From contig CABQKA010000009.1 of assembly GCA_902464615.1 (NCBI GenBank), forward strand, positions 1 to 64,000: a DNA stretch of 64,000 nucleotides, read 5' to 3'. This document shows positions 52,413 through 59,942 of this stretch, one piece after another. Below the pieces are notes generated by a model. That model saw only the letters and a list, made by a program, of their open reading frames with translations, was not told the origin of the DNA and made no database searches. A program made the translations under genes and the position numbers. Each line of letters opens with the position of its first letter. Position 1 is the stretch's first letter. This stretch comes from an uncultured Prevotella sp. GTDB lineage: Bacteria; Bacteroidota; Bacteroidia; Bacteroidales; Bacteroidaceae.

Positions 52413-53735
52413 ATGAAAAAAATCCTGTACTTCTCTTTTCTGGCCTTCGCCGCCTGCCTTTTATCCCTTGCCGCTGCCCTGCCGGCCGCGGGCCAGGACG
52501 AGTTTGACCGCTGGTTCGAACCGCGCACACTGCGGGCGGACTTCATCTTCGCCGGCGACAGCGCGCGGCAAGCCATTTATCTCGACGAACTGTCTGCCAG
52601 CCCGGAATGGGCCGGCCGCCGCACCCGGCTGGACAGCCTCTACCTTGCCGGCAACGGGCGCGTCACTCTGCGCGACGAAGCGACAGGCCGCGTGATCTAC
52701 CGCCATGCGTTCTCCACACTGTTCCAGGAATGGCAGGCCACGGTCGAAGCCACGGAACGCGCCCGCTCGTTCGAAAACGTCTTTCTCCTGCCGTTCCCCA
52801 AGCGCCCCGTCCGCCTCGAAGTGGAACTGAACGACCTGCACCGCCGCATCACGGCCCGCTACGCCTGCCGCGTAGACCCTGCGGACATCCTCATACGCCA
52901 GGCCGACACGCTCGCCGCACCGCACCGCTACCTGCTACGGAGCGGACGGCCGGAAACGTGCATCGACGTCGCCATCGTTGCGGAAGGTTACAGCGAAGCC
53001 GAGGCTGACAGTTTCTACACCCATGCCCGCCAAGCCACCGAGGCACTCTTCGCGCACGAGCCGTTCGGACGGCTCAAAGACCGCTTCAACATCGTGGCCG
53101 TGGCCCTGCCCTCGCGCGAAAGCGGCGTCAGCCTGCCGGCATCGGGACAATGGCGGCAGACCGCGCTCGGCAGCCATTTCGACACGTTCTATTCCGACCG
53201 CTACCTCACGACACTCCGCCTGAAACGCCTGCACGACGCGCTTGCGAGCATCCCCTACGAACACATCATCATCCTGGCCAATACGGACGAGTATGGCGGG
53301 GGCGGCATCTTCAACTCCTACACGCTGGCCTCGACCAGGAACCGCTGGTTCCTGCCCGTCGTGGTCCACGAGTTCGGGCACAGTTTCGGCGGATTGGCCG
53401 ACGAATATGCCTACGACGACGGCTATGCTGCCTACTACACGGCCGATGTGGAGCCGTGGGAGCGCAACATCACGACGCTGGCCCACTTTGAACAGAAATG
53501 GCAGCACATGGTGGACAAGGACACGCCCGTCCCGACGCCCGCAGAACAATATCCGGAAGGCGACACGGAGCACGTCGGCCTGTTTGAAGGTGCAGGCTAC
53601 CAGTCGAAAGGCGTTTACCGGGCCTGCCGCGACTGCCGCATGCGCGTCAACACCGTCCGCGATTTCTGCCCCGTCTGCCAGGCTGCGCTCGAAGGACTTA
53701 TCCGCTTTTACACGGACCCGGAAGAGAGCCGCTGA
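52413..53735 (+). CDS. M64-family (IgA peptidase-like) metallopeptidase
   Basis: A 440-residue exported metallopeptidase of MEROPS family M64. Residues 1-28 are a signal peptide (..AAGQDEF). The N-terminal part of about 150 residues is a beta domain common to this family. The zinc site is VVVHEFGHSFGGLADEY with His319, Glu320, His323 and Asp330. Near the C-terminus a cysteine pair motif CRDCRMRVN..FCPVC lies just before the end. Clostridium ramosum M64 cleaves IgA, but Bacteroidales members have unproven substrates. Its own promoter suggests independent control from the FG-GAP gene. Confidence 0.92.
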   Translation: MKKILYFSFLAFAACLLSLAAALPAAGQDEFDRWFEPRTLRADFIFAGDSARQAIYLDELSASPEWAGRRTRLDSLYLAGNGRVTLRDEATGRVIYRHAFSTLFQEWQATVEATERARSFENVFLLPFPKRPVRLEVELNDLHRRITARYACRVDPADILIRQADTLAAPHRYLLRSGRPETCIDVAIVAEGYSEAEADSFYTHARQATEALFAHEPFGRLKDRFNIVAVALPSRESGVSLPASGQWRQTALGSHFDTFYSDRYLTTLRLKRLHDALASIPYEHIIILANTDEYGGGGIFNSYTLASTRNRWFLPVVVHEFGHSFGGLADEYAYDDGYAAYYTADVEPWERNITTLAHFEQKWQHMVDKDTPVPTPAEQYPEGDTEHVGLFEGAGYQSKGVYRACRDCRMRVNTVRDFCPVCQAALEGLIRFYTDPEESR

Positions 53736-53761
53736 AAGCGCCGGACCGCCACCGGCACACT

Positions 53762-53814
53762 GCACATCCGCCCCGCCGCCCTTTGCTGCCGGCCCGGGGC
53801 GGATGTGCCTTTTC
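53762..53814 (+). terminator. terminator of the M64 peptidase gene
   Basis: A perfect 14-bp stem GCACATCCGCCCCG/CGGGGCGGATGTGC with a 19-base loop, followed by CTTTT. Confidence 0.8.
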
Positions 53815-53837
53815 ACCCCCCGGCATGGCGGGGACAC

Positions 53838-53898
53838 GGGGATAAGGGAAATCGTTACGGGCCTTAGCCCCGGAGAGACCAGGCTAAGGCCCGTGGCT
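53838..53898. repeat. 21-bp repeat array F
   Basis: Units with TAAG/TTAG cores align at 53842, 53863 and 53884, exactly 21 bases apart. The last two are in opposite orientation and form a perfect 13-bp stem ACGGGCCTTAGCC/GGCTAAGGCCCGT. Confidence 0.85.
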
Positions 53899-54006
53899 GG
53901 AAGGCGGCTCCGCGCCACCGGAACGACAAGGCTAAAGGACACGCCGCGCGCAAAGGCTCCTCTTCGGCCCGGCAGCCTGCCGCGGACGTGAAGGCCACAC
54001 ACAAAG

Positions 54007-54042
54007 CGAACGCCCCGCAGCACATTTGCTGCGGGGCGTTCG
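54007..54042 (-). terminator. terminator of tRNA-Arg
   Basis: A perfect 15-bp stem CGAACGCCCCGCAGC/GCTGCGGGGCGTTCG with a 6-base loop, starting 10 bases after the tRNA 3' end on the minus strand. Confidence 0.75.
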
Positions 54043-54051
54043 CATGCAGAG

Positions 54052-54125
54052 TGACCCCGTTGGGATTCAAACCCAAGACCTTCAGAACCGGAATCTGACG
54101 CTCTATTCAGCTAAGCTACGGGGCC
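54052..54125 (-). tRNA. tRNA-Arg (anticodon CCG)
   Basis: A 74-base cloverleaf on the minus strand. The acceptor stem is GGCCCCG with CGGGGTC (one G-U pair) and discriminator A. The D arm carries AGCTGAATA, the anticodon stem is TCAGA/TCTGA with loop TTCCGGT, and the T arm is TTGGG-TTTGAAT-CCCAA. Anticodon CCG reads the arginine codon CGG. The CCA end is not encoded. A -7 box lies 13 bases upstream. Confidence 0.95.
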
Positions 54126-54137
54126 GGTTTGCGAGTG

Positions 54138-54145
54138 CAAAGATA
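54138..54145 (-). promoter_or_regulatory. -7 box of tRNA-Arg
   Basis: On the minus strand TATCTTTG lies 13 bases before the tRNA 5' end. Confidence 0.65.
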
Positions 54146-54286
54146 GTTTTTTTTTGTGAGCTGCGCGGAGAAAAGGCCTTTTTTTTCGGACACAGCAGAT
54201 TTGCCCGGCTGCACACTGGAAAACTCTTAGGAAAAATAATTTTCATTTTGCTACTTTTATCGCTTTATTGTTTTCAAAGTTTTATT

Positions 54287-54294
54287 TATCTTTG
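54287..54294 (+). promoter_or_regulatory. -7 box of asnA
   Basis: TATCTTTG in an AT-rich stretch, 26 bases before the asnA ATG at 54321. No well-spaced -33 TTTG. Confidence 0.6.
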
Positions 54295-54320
54295 CGGCAT
54301 GATTTCAATTTGTATAATCT

Positions 54321-55358
54321 ATGAGTTATTTGATCAAACCGAAAAATTACTCCCCGGTATTAGATCGGTGGGAGACGGAACTTGGCATCAAGGTCATTAA
54401 AGAATTTTTCCAGGCGAACCTTTCCACCGGACTGCGTTTGCGCCGCGTCACAGGCCCGCTCTTCGTCAGGCAAGGTCTGGGGTTGAACGACGACCTGAGC
54501 GGCCGCGAGCGGCCGGTATCCTTCACCATCAGCGATATGGGCGGTGTGAAAGCAGAAGTTGTCCACTCGCTGGCCAAATGGAAACGGCTCACGCTGGCAG
54601 AGTGTGGGCTGGAACCGGGCTACGGCATTTACACCGATATGAACGCCATCCGCGCAGACGAAGCATTAGGCAACCTGCATTCCCTCTACGTGGACCAATG
54701 GGACTGGGAAGCCGTAATCCGTCCTGAAGACCGTTGTCTCGCCTTCCTGTGCCGGACGGTGCGTCGCATCTATGCGGCCATGCTGCGCACGGAGTTTCTG
54801 GTCTGCGAACGGTTCCCGAACATCAAACCTTCCTTGGCCGAAGAAGTCACCTTTATCCATGCCGAAGAGTTACGCCGCCGCTTCCCGGACCTGACGGCCA
54901 AGGAGCGGGAAGACCGCATCGCCAAAGAGTGCGGAGCGGTATTCATCATCGGCATAGGAGGCCCGCTGGGCGACGGAAAACCGCACGACCTGCGCGCACC
55001 GGACTACGACGACTACTCGACCGTGGCGGAAAACGGGTTGCCAGGCCTGAACGGAGACCTCATAGTGTGGAACGACGTCCTGGAGCGGGCGTTTGAAGTG
55101 TCGTCCATGGGCATTCGCGTAGATGCGGCCGCGCTGGTCAGACAACTGCACGACTGCGGCAAGGATGAACGGCTGGAACTATACTTCCACCGCCGGCTTC
55201 AAGAAGGCTCGCTCCCGCTGTCCATCGGCGGCGGTATCGGGCAGTCGCGTCTTTGTATGCTCTATCTCAAAAAAGCACACATCGGAGAAATACAAGCCAG
55301 CATCTGGCCGGAAGAGATGCGCGAGGAATGTGCAAAAGCAGGCATCCCGCTCATTTAA
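54321..55358 (+). CDS. asnA: aspartate-ammonia ligase AsnA
   Basis: A 345-residue ammonia-dependent asparagine synthetase, related to class II aminoacyl-tRNA synthetases. Landmarks are GPLFVRQGLGLNDDLSGRERPVSF, the catalytic-core DMNAIRADE..LHSLYVDQWDWE, and the class II motif 3-like LPLSIGGGIGQSRLCMLYL. It converts aspartate, ammonia and ATP to asparagine, AMP and pyrophosphate. It is monocistronic, and a bidirectional terminator lies between it and the converging BACON lipoprotein gene. Confidence 0.97.
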   Translation: MSYLIKPKNYSPVLDRWETELGIKVIKEFFQANLSTGLRLRRVTGPLFVRQGLGLNDDLSGRERPVSFTISDMGGVKAEVVHSLAKWKRLTLAECGLEPGYGIYTDMNAIRADEALGNLHSLYVDQWDWEAVIRPEDRCLAFLCRTVRRIYAAMLRTEFLVCERFPNIKPSLAEEVTFIHAEELRRRFPDLTAKEREDRIAKECGAVFIIGIGGPLGDGKPHDLRAPDYDDYSTVAENGLPGLNGDLIVWNDVLERAFEVSSMGIRVDAAALVRQLHDCGKDERLELYFHRRLQEGSLPLSIGGGIGQSRLCMLYLKKAHIGEIQASIWPEEMREECAKAGIPLI

Positions 55359-55385
55359 GCCGGCCAGCCACGCCACCGGCTGCCA

Positions 55386-55434
55386 AAACGAAACGCCCGC
55401 TCCGGCTCATGGCCTGGAAGCGGGCGTTTCGTTT
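55386..55434. terminator. bidirectional terminator between asnA and the BACON gene
   Basis: A perfect 16-bp stem (AAACGAAACGCCCGCT at 55386-55401 and its complement at 55419-55434), with A- and T-rich ends for both directions. Confidence 0.85.
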
Positions 55435-55452
55435 ATCTTCTCTTCAGAAATG

Positions 55453-56142
55453 TCATTGGACGGCGGGCTGGGTCACCGTGATAACGGAGCTGACTCCTGC
55501 CGAAGTCAGCGTGAGGCGGCCGGTACGTGTGGCAGCCGTCTGATTCGGCGTTACGGTCAGGCGCACCGTATCGCGGCCGGCGGAAAACGTTGTCTCCTCC
55601 GGCGTCAGCCAATCGGCATCCGACTGGAGCGTAGCGTTGTCCTGATATACACGGAACACAACGGTCGTGTCGCTGGTCGTAGCGCGCAGCGGCAATTCAA
55701 AGCGTGCCGAGAGCTGTGTGGGATCGTTGTCACCGATAGGATCCCCGTTGTCGTAAATAGCGTTCGGGAAAATAATGTTCAACCAAGGATATTGCGTAAT
55801 ACCCATACTGATTACATCGTATGAGCTTACCACCAGACTGGCTGTGCGCACTTCGCCCGTCGTATTGGGCGCTGTCGTCACGGTCAGACGTGTGTCGGCA
55901 TTCGTCATAGGAGCGACGGTGTAGGACTTAGGGGTAACGTCCAGCCAATCCTGCGTCAATGCCGCAGTCCAGGAGTCCAAAGAATAGACATGGAGCGTGT
56001 CGTAAGTCTGGTCAGCATAAAACTGCATGCCACCGGGAATCTGCGGATAGAAAAACGTCTGATGGACTTCATAAGTACTGTCCCCGCAAGAAGCCAGCGC
56101 CACGACGGCGCCTGCCATAAGCAAGTTTCTAAAAGTCTTCAT
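55453..56142 (-). CDS. BACON-domain lipoprotein
   Basis: A 229-residue lipoprotein (MKTFRNLLMAGAVVALASC, lipobox LASC). It contains one or two BACON-type immunoglobulin-like domains: SLDSWTAALTQDWLDVTP.., VTTAPNTTGEVRTASLVVSS, then DADWLTPEETTFSAGRDTVRLTVTPNQTAATRTGRLTLTS in the second half. BACON domains are common in surface polysaccharide-binding and mucin-targeting proteins of Bacteroidetes. It starts 35 bases after the lptD stop codon, so it is probably the second gene of an lptD operon. The ATG at 56142 is chosen because the longer upstream frame lies inside lptD. Confidence 0.8.
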   Translation of the reverse strand: MKTFRNLLMAGAVVALASCGDSTYEVHQTFFYPQIPGGMQFYADQTYDTLHVYSLDSWTAALTQDWLDVTPKSYTVAPMTNADTRLTVTTAPNTTGEVRTASLVVSSYDVISMGITQYPWLNIIFPNAIYDNGDPIGDNDPTQLSARFELPLRATTSDTTVVFRVYQDNATLQSDADWLTPEETTFSAGRDTVRLTVTPNQTAATRTGRLTLTSAGVSSVITVTQPAVQ

Positions 56143-56177
56143 GTTTAGGTTTGTTATGTTTAGGAAAGTTTGCCGGA

Positions 56178-59012
56178 TTAATACCACTCGATGTTCGAAC
56201 TGTACGAGCTGCGCTTGTCCCACTTCAACGCGTCGGCCAACTCGTTGGCCCGGGCGCGGAAAGTAAAGTTGAACGAAGAGTAAGGCCGGAGCACGACGGA
56301 GCACGACATTTCGAAGCAGTGCAAGTCGCGCGACAAGGAGGCCGTGGTCATGGATATCTCGTGGTTCTCGAAGTCGTAGCCCGAAGAGAAAGTGATGTTC
56401 CATCCGTCAGCGATACGGATATAACCGGAAAAGTTAAGCGTCTGCGTAAAGGAATAGGGATAGCGCATGCTCCGCACGTTGATTTGCTTCGAACGGTCCT
56501 CCCTCATCGTGATGCCGTAGGACACGGTGAGCGACCAAGGGATGGAGAATGCCAGATACCCGTCTTCGTCGACACGGGCTTTTTCCTTCTTTTTCTTAGT
56601 GCCGGTCTGCGACTCACGCAGTGCGGGGTCCACGTTGGCTTCATCGGCATCGGCGGCCGCGACGGGCTCCTCTGCGCTCACTTCCTCTTCCGCGCTGCGC
56701 TCATCTTTTTTGCCGAACCATTTCTTAAAGGTCTGGTTGTTGAACGTATAGGACAAGTTCTGCGACATGCCTTGGAAATAGCCGAAGCGCCCATAGCTCC
56801 ATTCCGTCCGCGTATTGCGCACGACGTTTCCGTTTTCGTCGAACGCCCAGCCATAAGTATTGAACACAGCGGACATAGAAAACGTATAACTCTTGGAGAG
56901 CTTCAGGCGCAAGCGCATATTCAAGTCGCTCCAAGGCCGCTCTTTGGCGGCCAGGTTATAGGACAGGCTGGCACTAAGCTCGTCGATGAGGCTGATCTTC
57001 TTCTCGCCCGTGGTATCGCGGTCACTCTTCACCTTCATCTCCAAGTTGTTCGACACCTGCATACTAATCATGCCTTGCTTTGTCCCGGTCGGGTAACCGT
57101 AGATGCCGTTCTCGTAAGGAGAATAAGTGACCGTCGACCGCTGCCCGTTGGCATCGGTGCGCACATAAGAGTCGGTGTAGCCGAAGCGCGAGGAAGTGAA
57201 ATCCGGCGCATAGCTGAAGCTGACACTCGGCTTGAACACGTGGCGGACGGCTATGATCTTGTCACCGAAAAGCTTCTTCCACGGCGTATAGAAGCCGTAG
57301 AGCGTCGTATTGGCCGACACGGACAAGTTCCAATCGTACAGGTTATAGAATCCGTAAGCCGTGTCTACCACCTCGCGCTGGTTCTTCTCGTCCCATGCCT
57401 TGTTGACGCGGGACATGTACATATAGTCGTTCAACTGGAAGCTGGGCGAGATGTTGATATACTTAAACAACTGGAACGTGGCGTCGATGGGAATGCGGTG
57501 CCGCATACCGTTGCGCCAGTCCTTGATAAGGTTCGACTTGAAGAGCAGGTTTTCCCGTGTCGTGATGCTGTTGGAAATTTGTCCCGTGTACGAGAGTGAT
57601 ATTTTTTCGTACCAGCGCTCTTTCCCGGCCGACCGTTTGCGGCGGAAGGGGTAGAAGCGGGCCAGCGATATGCTCAGGTCCGGGAGCGTGACGGCCAGGG
57701 TGGAGTCGTGCAGGTTCTGGGTCAGGTTCGCCGAACCGGAGATGCTCAGCCCAATCCGTGAGAACGTGTGGGAAAAGCTGACGGCACTGGCGCGCGTACT
57801 CTGCGTGTAGGACGACGGATTGTACATGCTCTCCAGATTCTCACGCTCATAGCTTTCCGACGCGAAGTTCACGCGGGCCGAGAACGTCGTGTTCGGGTTG
57901 GCTTTAGAGTCCTTCGTATGCGTCCACTGCACCTTCAGGCTCTTTGTCACGGAGTAGTCGGGCATGTTCTTCTCCCCGTCCACCGTGCGCAGGAAGCTGA
58001 TATAGAAATTACCGTTGTAGCGGTAACGCTTATTATAGTTGACCTCGCCGCTCAAGCCCCACGAGCCCTTCGTGTAAATCTCGCCCAAAAGCTTAAGGTC
58101 CATGTAGTCATTCAACGCAAAATAGTAACCGCCGTCGCGCAGGTAAAAGCCGCGGCTCGTTTCGTCGCCGTACGACGGCATAATGAAGCCGCTCGAATAC
58201 TTTTTGTTGATAGGAAAAAAGCCATACGGAATGCCAAGGGGAAGAGGCACGTCCTCTACCACGAGATAGGCCGGGCCGAAGATGGTCTCGCGGCCGGGCC
58301 GCACCTTGGCGCGCGAGAGGGAGAGATAGAAGTGGGGGTGCTCCGCGTCGCACGTGGTGTACTTGGCATTTTTCAGGAAGAGCGTACCGTCATTGGTGCG
58401 CTTCGACTGGCGGCTTTGCAGGAAGCCGTTGCCCTGCGTTGTGGCCACATTGGATATATAGCCCTTCTTCGTTTTGAAATTGAAGGACATCTTCTCACTG
58501 TTGTACGTGTCGGCCCCCTGCTGGTAAATCGGCTCGTCGGTAGCGGTCCCGGTCGTGTCGCGGGTACCTTCGGCGTGGACCAGGCTGCTGTCCATGTTCA
58601 TCGTGATCTTCCCGGCATCAAGCTGCATGTCCTGGTAATTCACCTTGGCTTTACCGAACAGGTAAGCCAATCCTGTCTCCGCGTCATAAACGAGAGAGTC
58701 TTCTGCGGTATATTCGACCGGGGCATCGATACCCGGCTCGCGTTTTCGCACCGAATCCGTAGCGACGGTATCGCTTGCCAGGCTGTCTGCCAAGGCTACC
58801 GTGTCGGCAAGTGCAGGAAACGGACGCAGGCTGTCTGCTGGAAGGCCTTGCGGCAGCGTGTCGCGCAAAGGCGGGGGGCCGCCGGCGGCCCGTGCCGAAT
58901 CGGGCACGCTGTCCCTTACGCCGGCTGAAAAAGGCGCGGACTTGCCGTTTCCACCCGCGGCAAAGCATAGCGCCACAAGGGTTGAAAGGATGAATAATAT
59001 AGAGGTTCTCAA
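56178..59012 (-). CDS. lptD: LPS-assembly protein LptD
   Basis: A large outer-membrane LPS translocon protein. The N-terminal OstA/LptA-like jellyroll (about residues 100-260 of the mature protein: AEDSLVYDAETGLAYLFGKAKVNYQDM) is followed by a long C-terminal beta-barrel ending SYSSNIEWY, a typical final aromatic strand. It accepts LPS from the LptA bridge and inserts it into the outer leaflet. The only ATG in frame lies at 59078, upstream of the likely -7 box, so the start is taken as TTG at 59012 (LRTSILFILSTLVALCF); this gives a clean signal peptide and 944 residues. The Pro/Ala/Asp-rich stretch after it is a linker. Confidence 0.88.
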   Translation of the reverse strand: MRTSILFILSTLVALCFAAGGNGKSAPFSAGVRDSVPDSARAAGGPPPLRDTLPQGLPADSLRPFPALADTVALADSLASDTVATDSVRKREPGIDAPVEYTAEDSLVYDAETGLAYLFGKAKVNYQDMQLDAGKITMNMDSSLVHAEGTRDTTGTATDEPIYQQGADTYNSEKMSFNFKTKKGYISNVATTQGNGFLQSRQSKRTNDGTLFLKNAKYTTCDAEHPHFYLSLSRAKVRPGRETIFGPAYLVVEDVPLPLGIPYGFFPINKKYSSGFIMPSYGDETSRGFYLRDGGYYFALNDYMDLKLLGEIYTKGSWGLSGEVNYNKRYRYNGNFYISFLRTVDGEKNMPDYSVTKSLKVQWTHTKDSKANPNTTFSARVNFASESYERENLESMYNPSSYTQSTRASAVSFSHTFSRIGLSISGSANLTQNLHDSTLAVTLPDLSISLARFYPFRRKRSAGKERWYEKISLSYTGQISNSITTRENLLFKSNLIKDWRNGMRHRIPIDATFQLFKYINISPSFQLNDYMYMSRVNKAWDEKNQREVVDTAYGFYNLYDWNLSVSANTTLYGFYTPWKKLFGDKIIAVRHVFKPSVSFSYAPDFTSSRFGYTDSYVRTDANGQRSTVTYSPYENGIYGYPTGTKQGMISMQVSNNLEMKVKSDRDTTGEKKISLIDELSASLSYNLAAKERPWSDLNMRLRLKLSKSYTFSMSAVFNTYGWAFDENGNVVRNTRTEWSYGRFGYFQGMSQNLSYTFNNQTFKKWFGKKDERSAEEEVSAEEPVAAADADEANVDPALRESQTGTKKKKEKARVDEDGYLAFSIPWSLTVSYGITMREDRSKQINVRSMRYPYSFTQTLNFSGYIRIADGWNITFSSGYDFENHEISMTTASLSRDLHCFEMSCSVVLRPYSSFNFTFRARANELADALKWDKRSSYSSNIEWY

Positions 59013-59042
59013 GTGAAAGTTCGTCTCTGATGATGCAACGTG

Positions 59043-59050
59043 CAAAAGTA
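59043..59050 (-). promoter_or_regulatory. -7 box of lptD
   Basis: On the minus strand TACTTTTG matches TAnnTTTG. It lies downstream of the first ATG of the frame, so the protein must start later, at TTG 59012. Confidence 0.55.
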
Positions 59051-59167
59051 CGCAAAAAATCCTGACACGCAGCGACACGCCTCACTAATTAACAAATCTG
59101 CACAACGAGCAGGCATCCGGCCTCTTGCGGCCCGTGCCACAGCGGCCCGGAAAAGCGCTACCGCCAC

Positions 59168-59232
59168 GCGCCTTAGCCCCGCGACGACGGGCCTTAGCCT
59201 CGTGGCTACACGCCTTAGCCCCGTGTCTGCGG
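59168..59232. repeat. 21-bp repeat array G
   Basis: Three same-direction units with CTTAGCCCCG, CTTAGCCTCG and CTTAGCCCCG start at 59172, 59193 and 59214, exactly 21 bases apart, between the end of the HD gene and the lptD promoter. Confidence 0.9.
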
Positions 59233-59257
59233 CAAGAGACGCGGGATTAAGGCGCAA

Positions 59258-59276
59258 TGTCCGCCCACTGGCGGGC
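59258..59276 (-). terminator. short hairpin after the HD-domain gene
   Basis: TCCGCC and GGCGGG pair around CACT just past the stop codon on the minus strand. There is no T tract, so this is a weak call. Confidence 0.35.
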
Positions 59277-59288
59277 GCTTACGGAAAG

Positions 59289-59825
59289 CTACTCAAAACG
59301 GGCCGCCCAACCGAGGAACTTCTTCACGCCGGCCTCGCCGTATTTCTTCAGGCTTCCGGCAGCCTGCTCCACCGTGCGTTCCCGCTCCGGATGGCTTTTG
59401 GAATAGAACTTGTCGGCGTAGCAAATCACCTGTTCGGCCGTGGTCTCCGGAACGTAGTCCATGGGAGGCAGCGGCAAGTGGCGGACGGCAATGTTTTCCG
59501 CCGTAAGCCCTGTTCCCGTATGGCGCTCGCAGACGCGGGCCAGGGCAGGAAACCCCTCTCGCCGCATAAGTTGCCCGCCCAGCCAGCCGTGAAGCAGGTA
59601 AGGCGAGCGGCCGAAGCAATGGATTTCCGGCGCGTCGGTCTCGAAAATGCCAATGTCGTGAATCATGGCGCCGGCATACAGGAAGTCCTTGTCAAGCTGT
59701 AGTTCCGGATGGCAGGCAGCTATCTTCAGCGCCCGCTCGGCCACTTGACGGCTGTGGTGCAACAGGAGGCGACGCAACGCGTTGTCTTCGGGATAATACT
59801 TTTCTATGATTTTTATCACATCCAT
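59289..59825 (-). CDS. HD-domain phosphohydrolase
   Basis: A 178-residue metal-dependent HD/HDIG hydrolase. His24 in LLHHSRQVAERAL and the HD pair His56-Asp57 in AMIHDIGIFE form the metal site, with later histidines (HGWLGGQLMR; CERHTGTG) completing the fold. The general class cleaves phosphates from nucleotides; the small single-domain forms in Bacteroidota are usually annotated only as HD-domain proteins. It is transcribed alone or with the upstream GH92 gene, 117 bases away. The substrate is unknown. Confidence 0.88.
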   Translation of the reverse strand: MDVIKIIEKYYPEDNALRRLLLHHSRQVAERALKIAACHPELQLDKDFLYAGAMIHDIGIFETDAPEIHCFGRSPYLLHGWLGGQLMRREGFPALARVCERHTGTGLTAENIAVRHLPLPPMDYVPETTAEQVICYADKFYSKSHPERERTVEQAAGSLKKYGEAGVKKFLGWAARFE

Positions 59826-59942
59826 AACATAAAGGATTTTTCAGGAATCTATTCCTTTCGGGAATAATTTGAGGCCGGACCGCGGGATGTACGGGCGAAG
59901 TCCCTTTGAGAGTACGGGAGACCCGGCGGCCAGGGGACGCAC

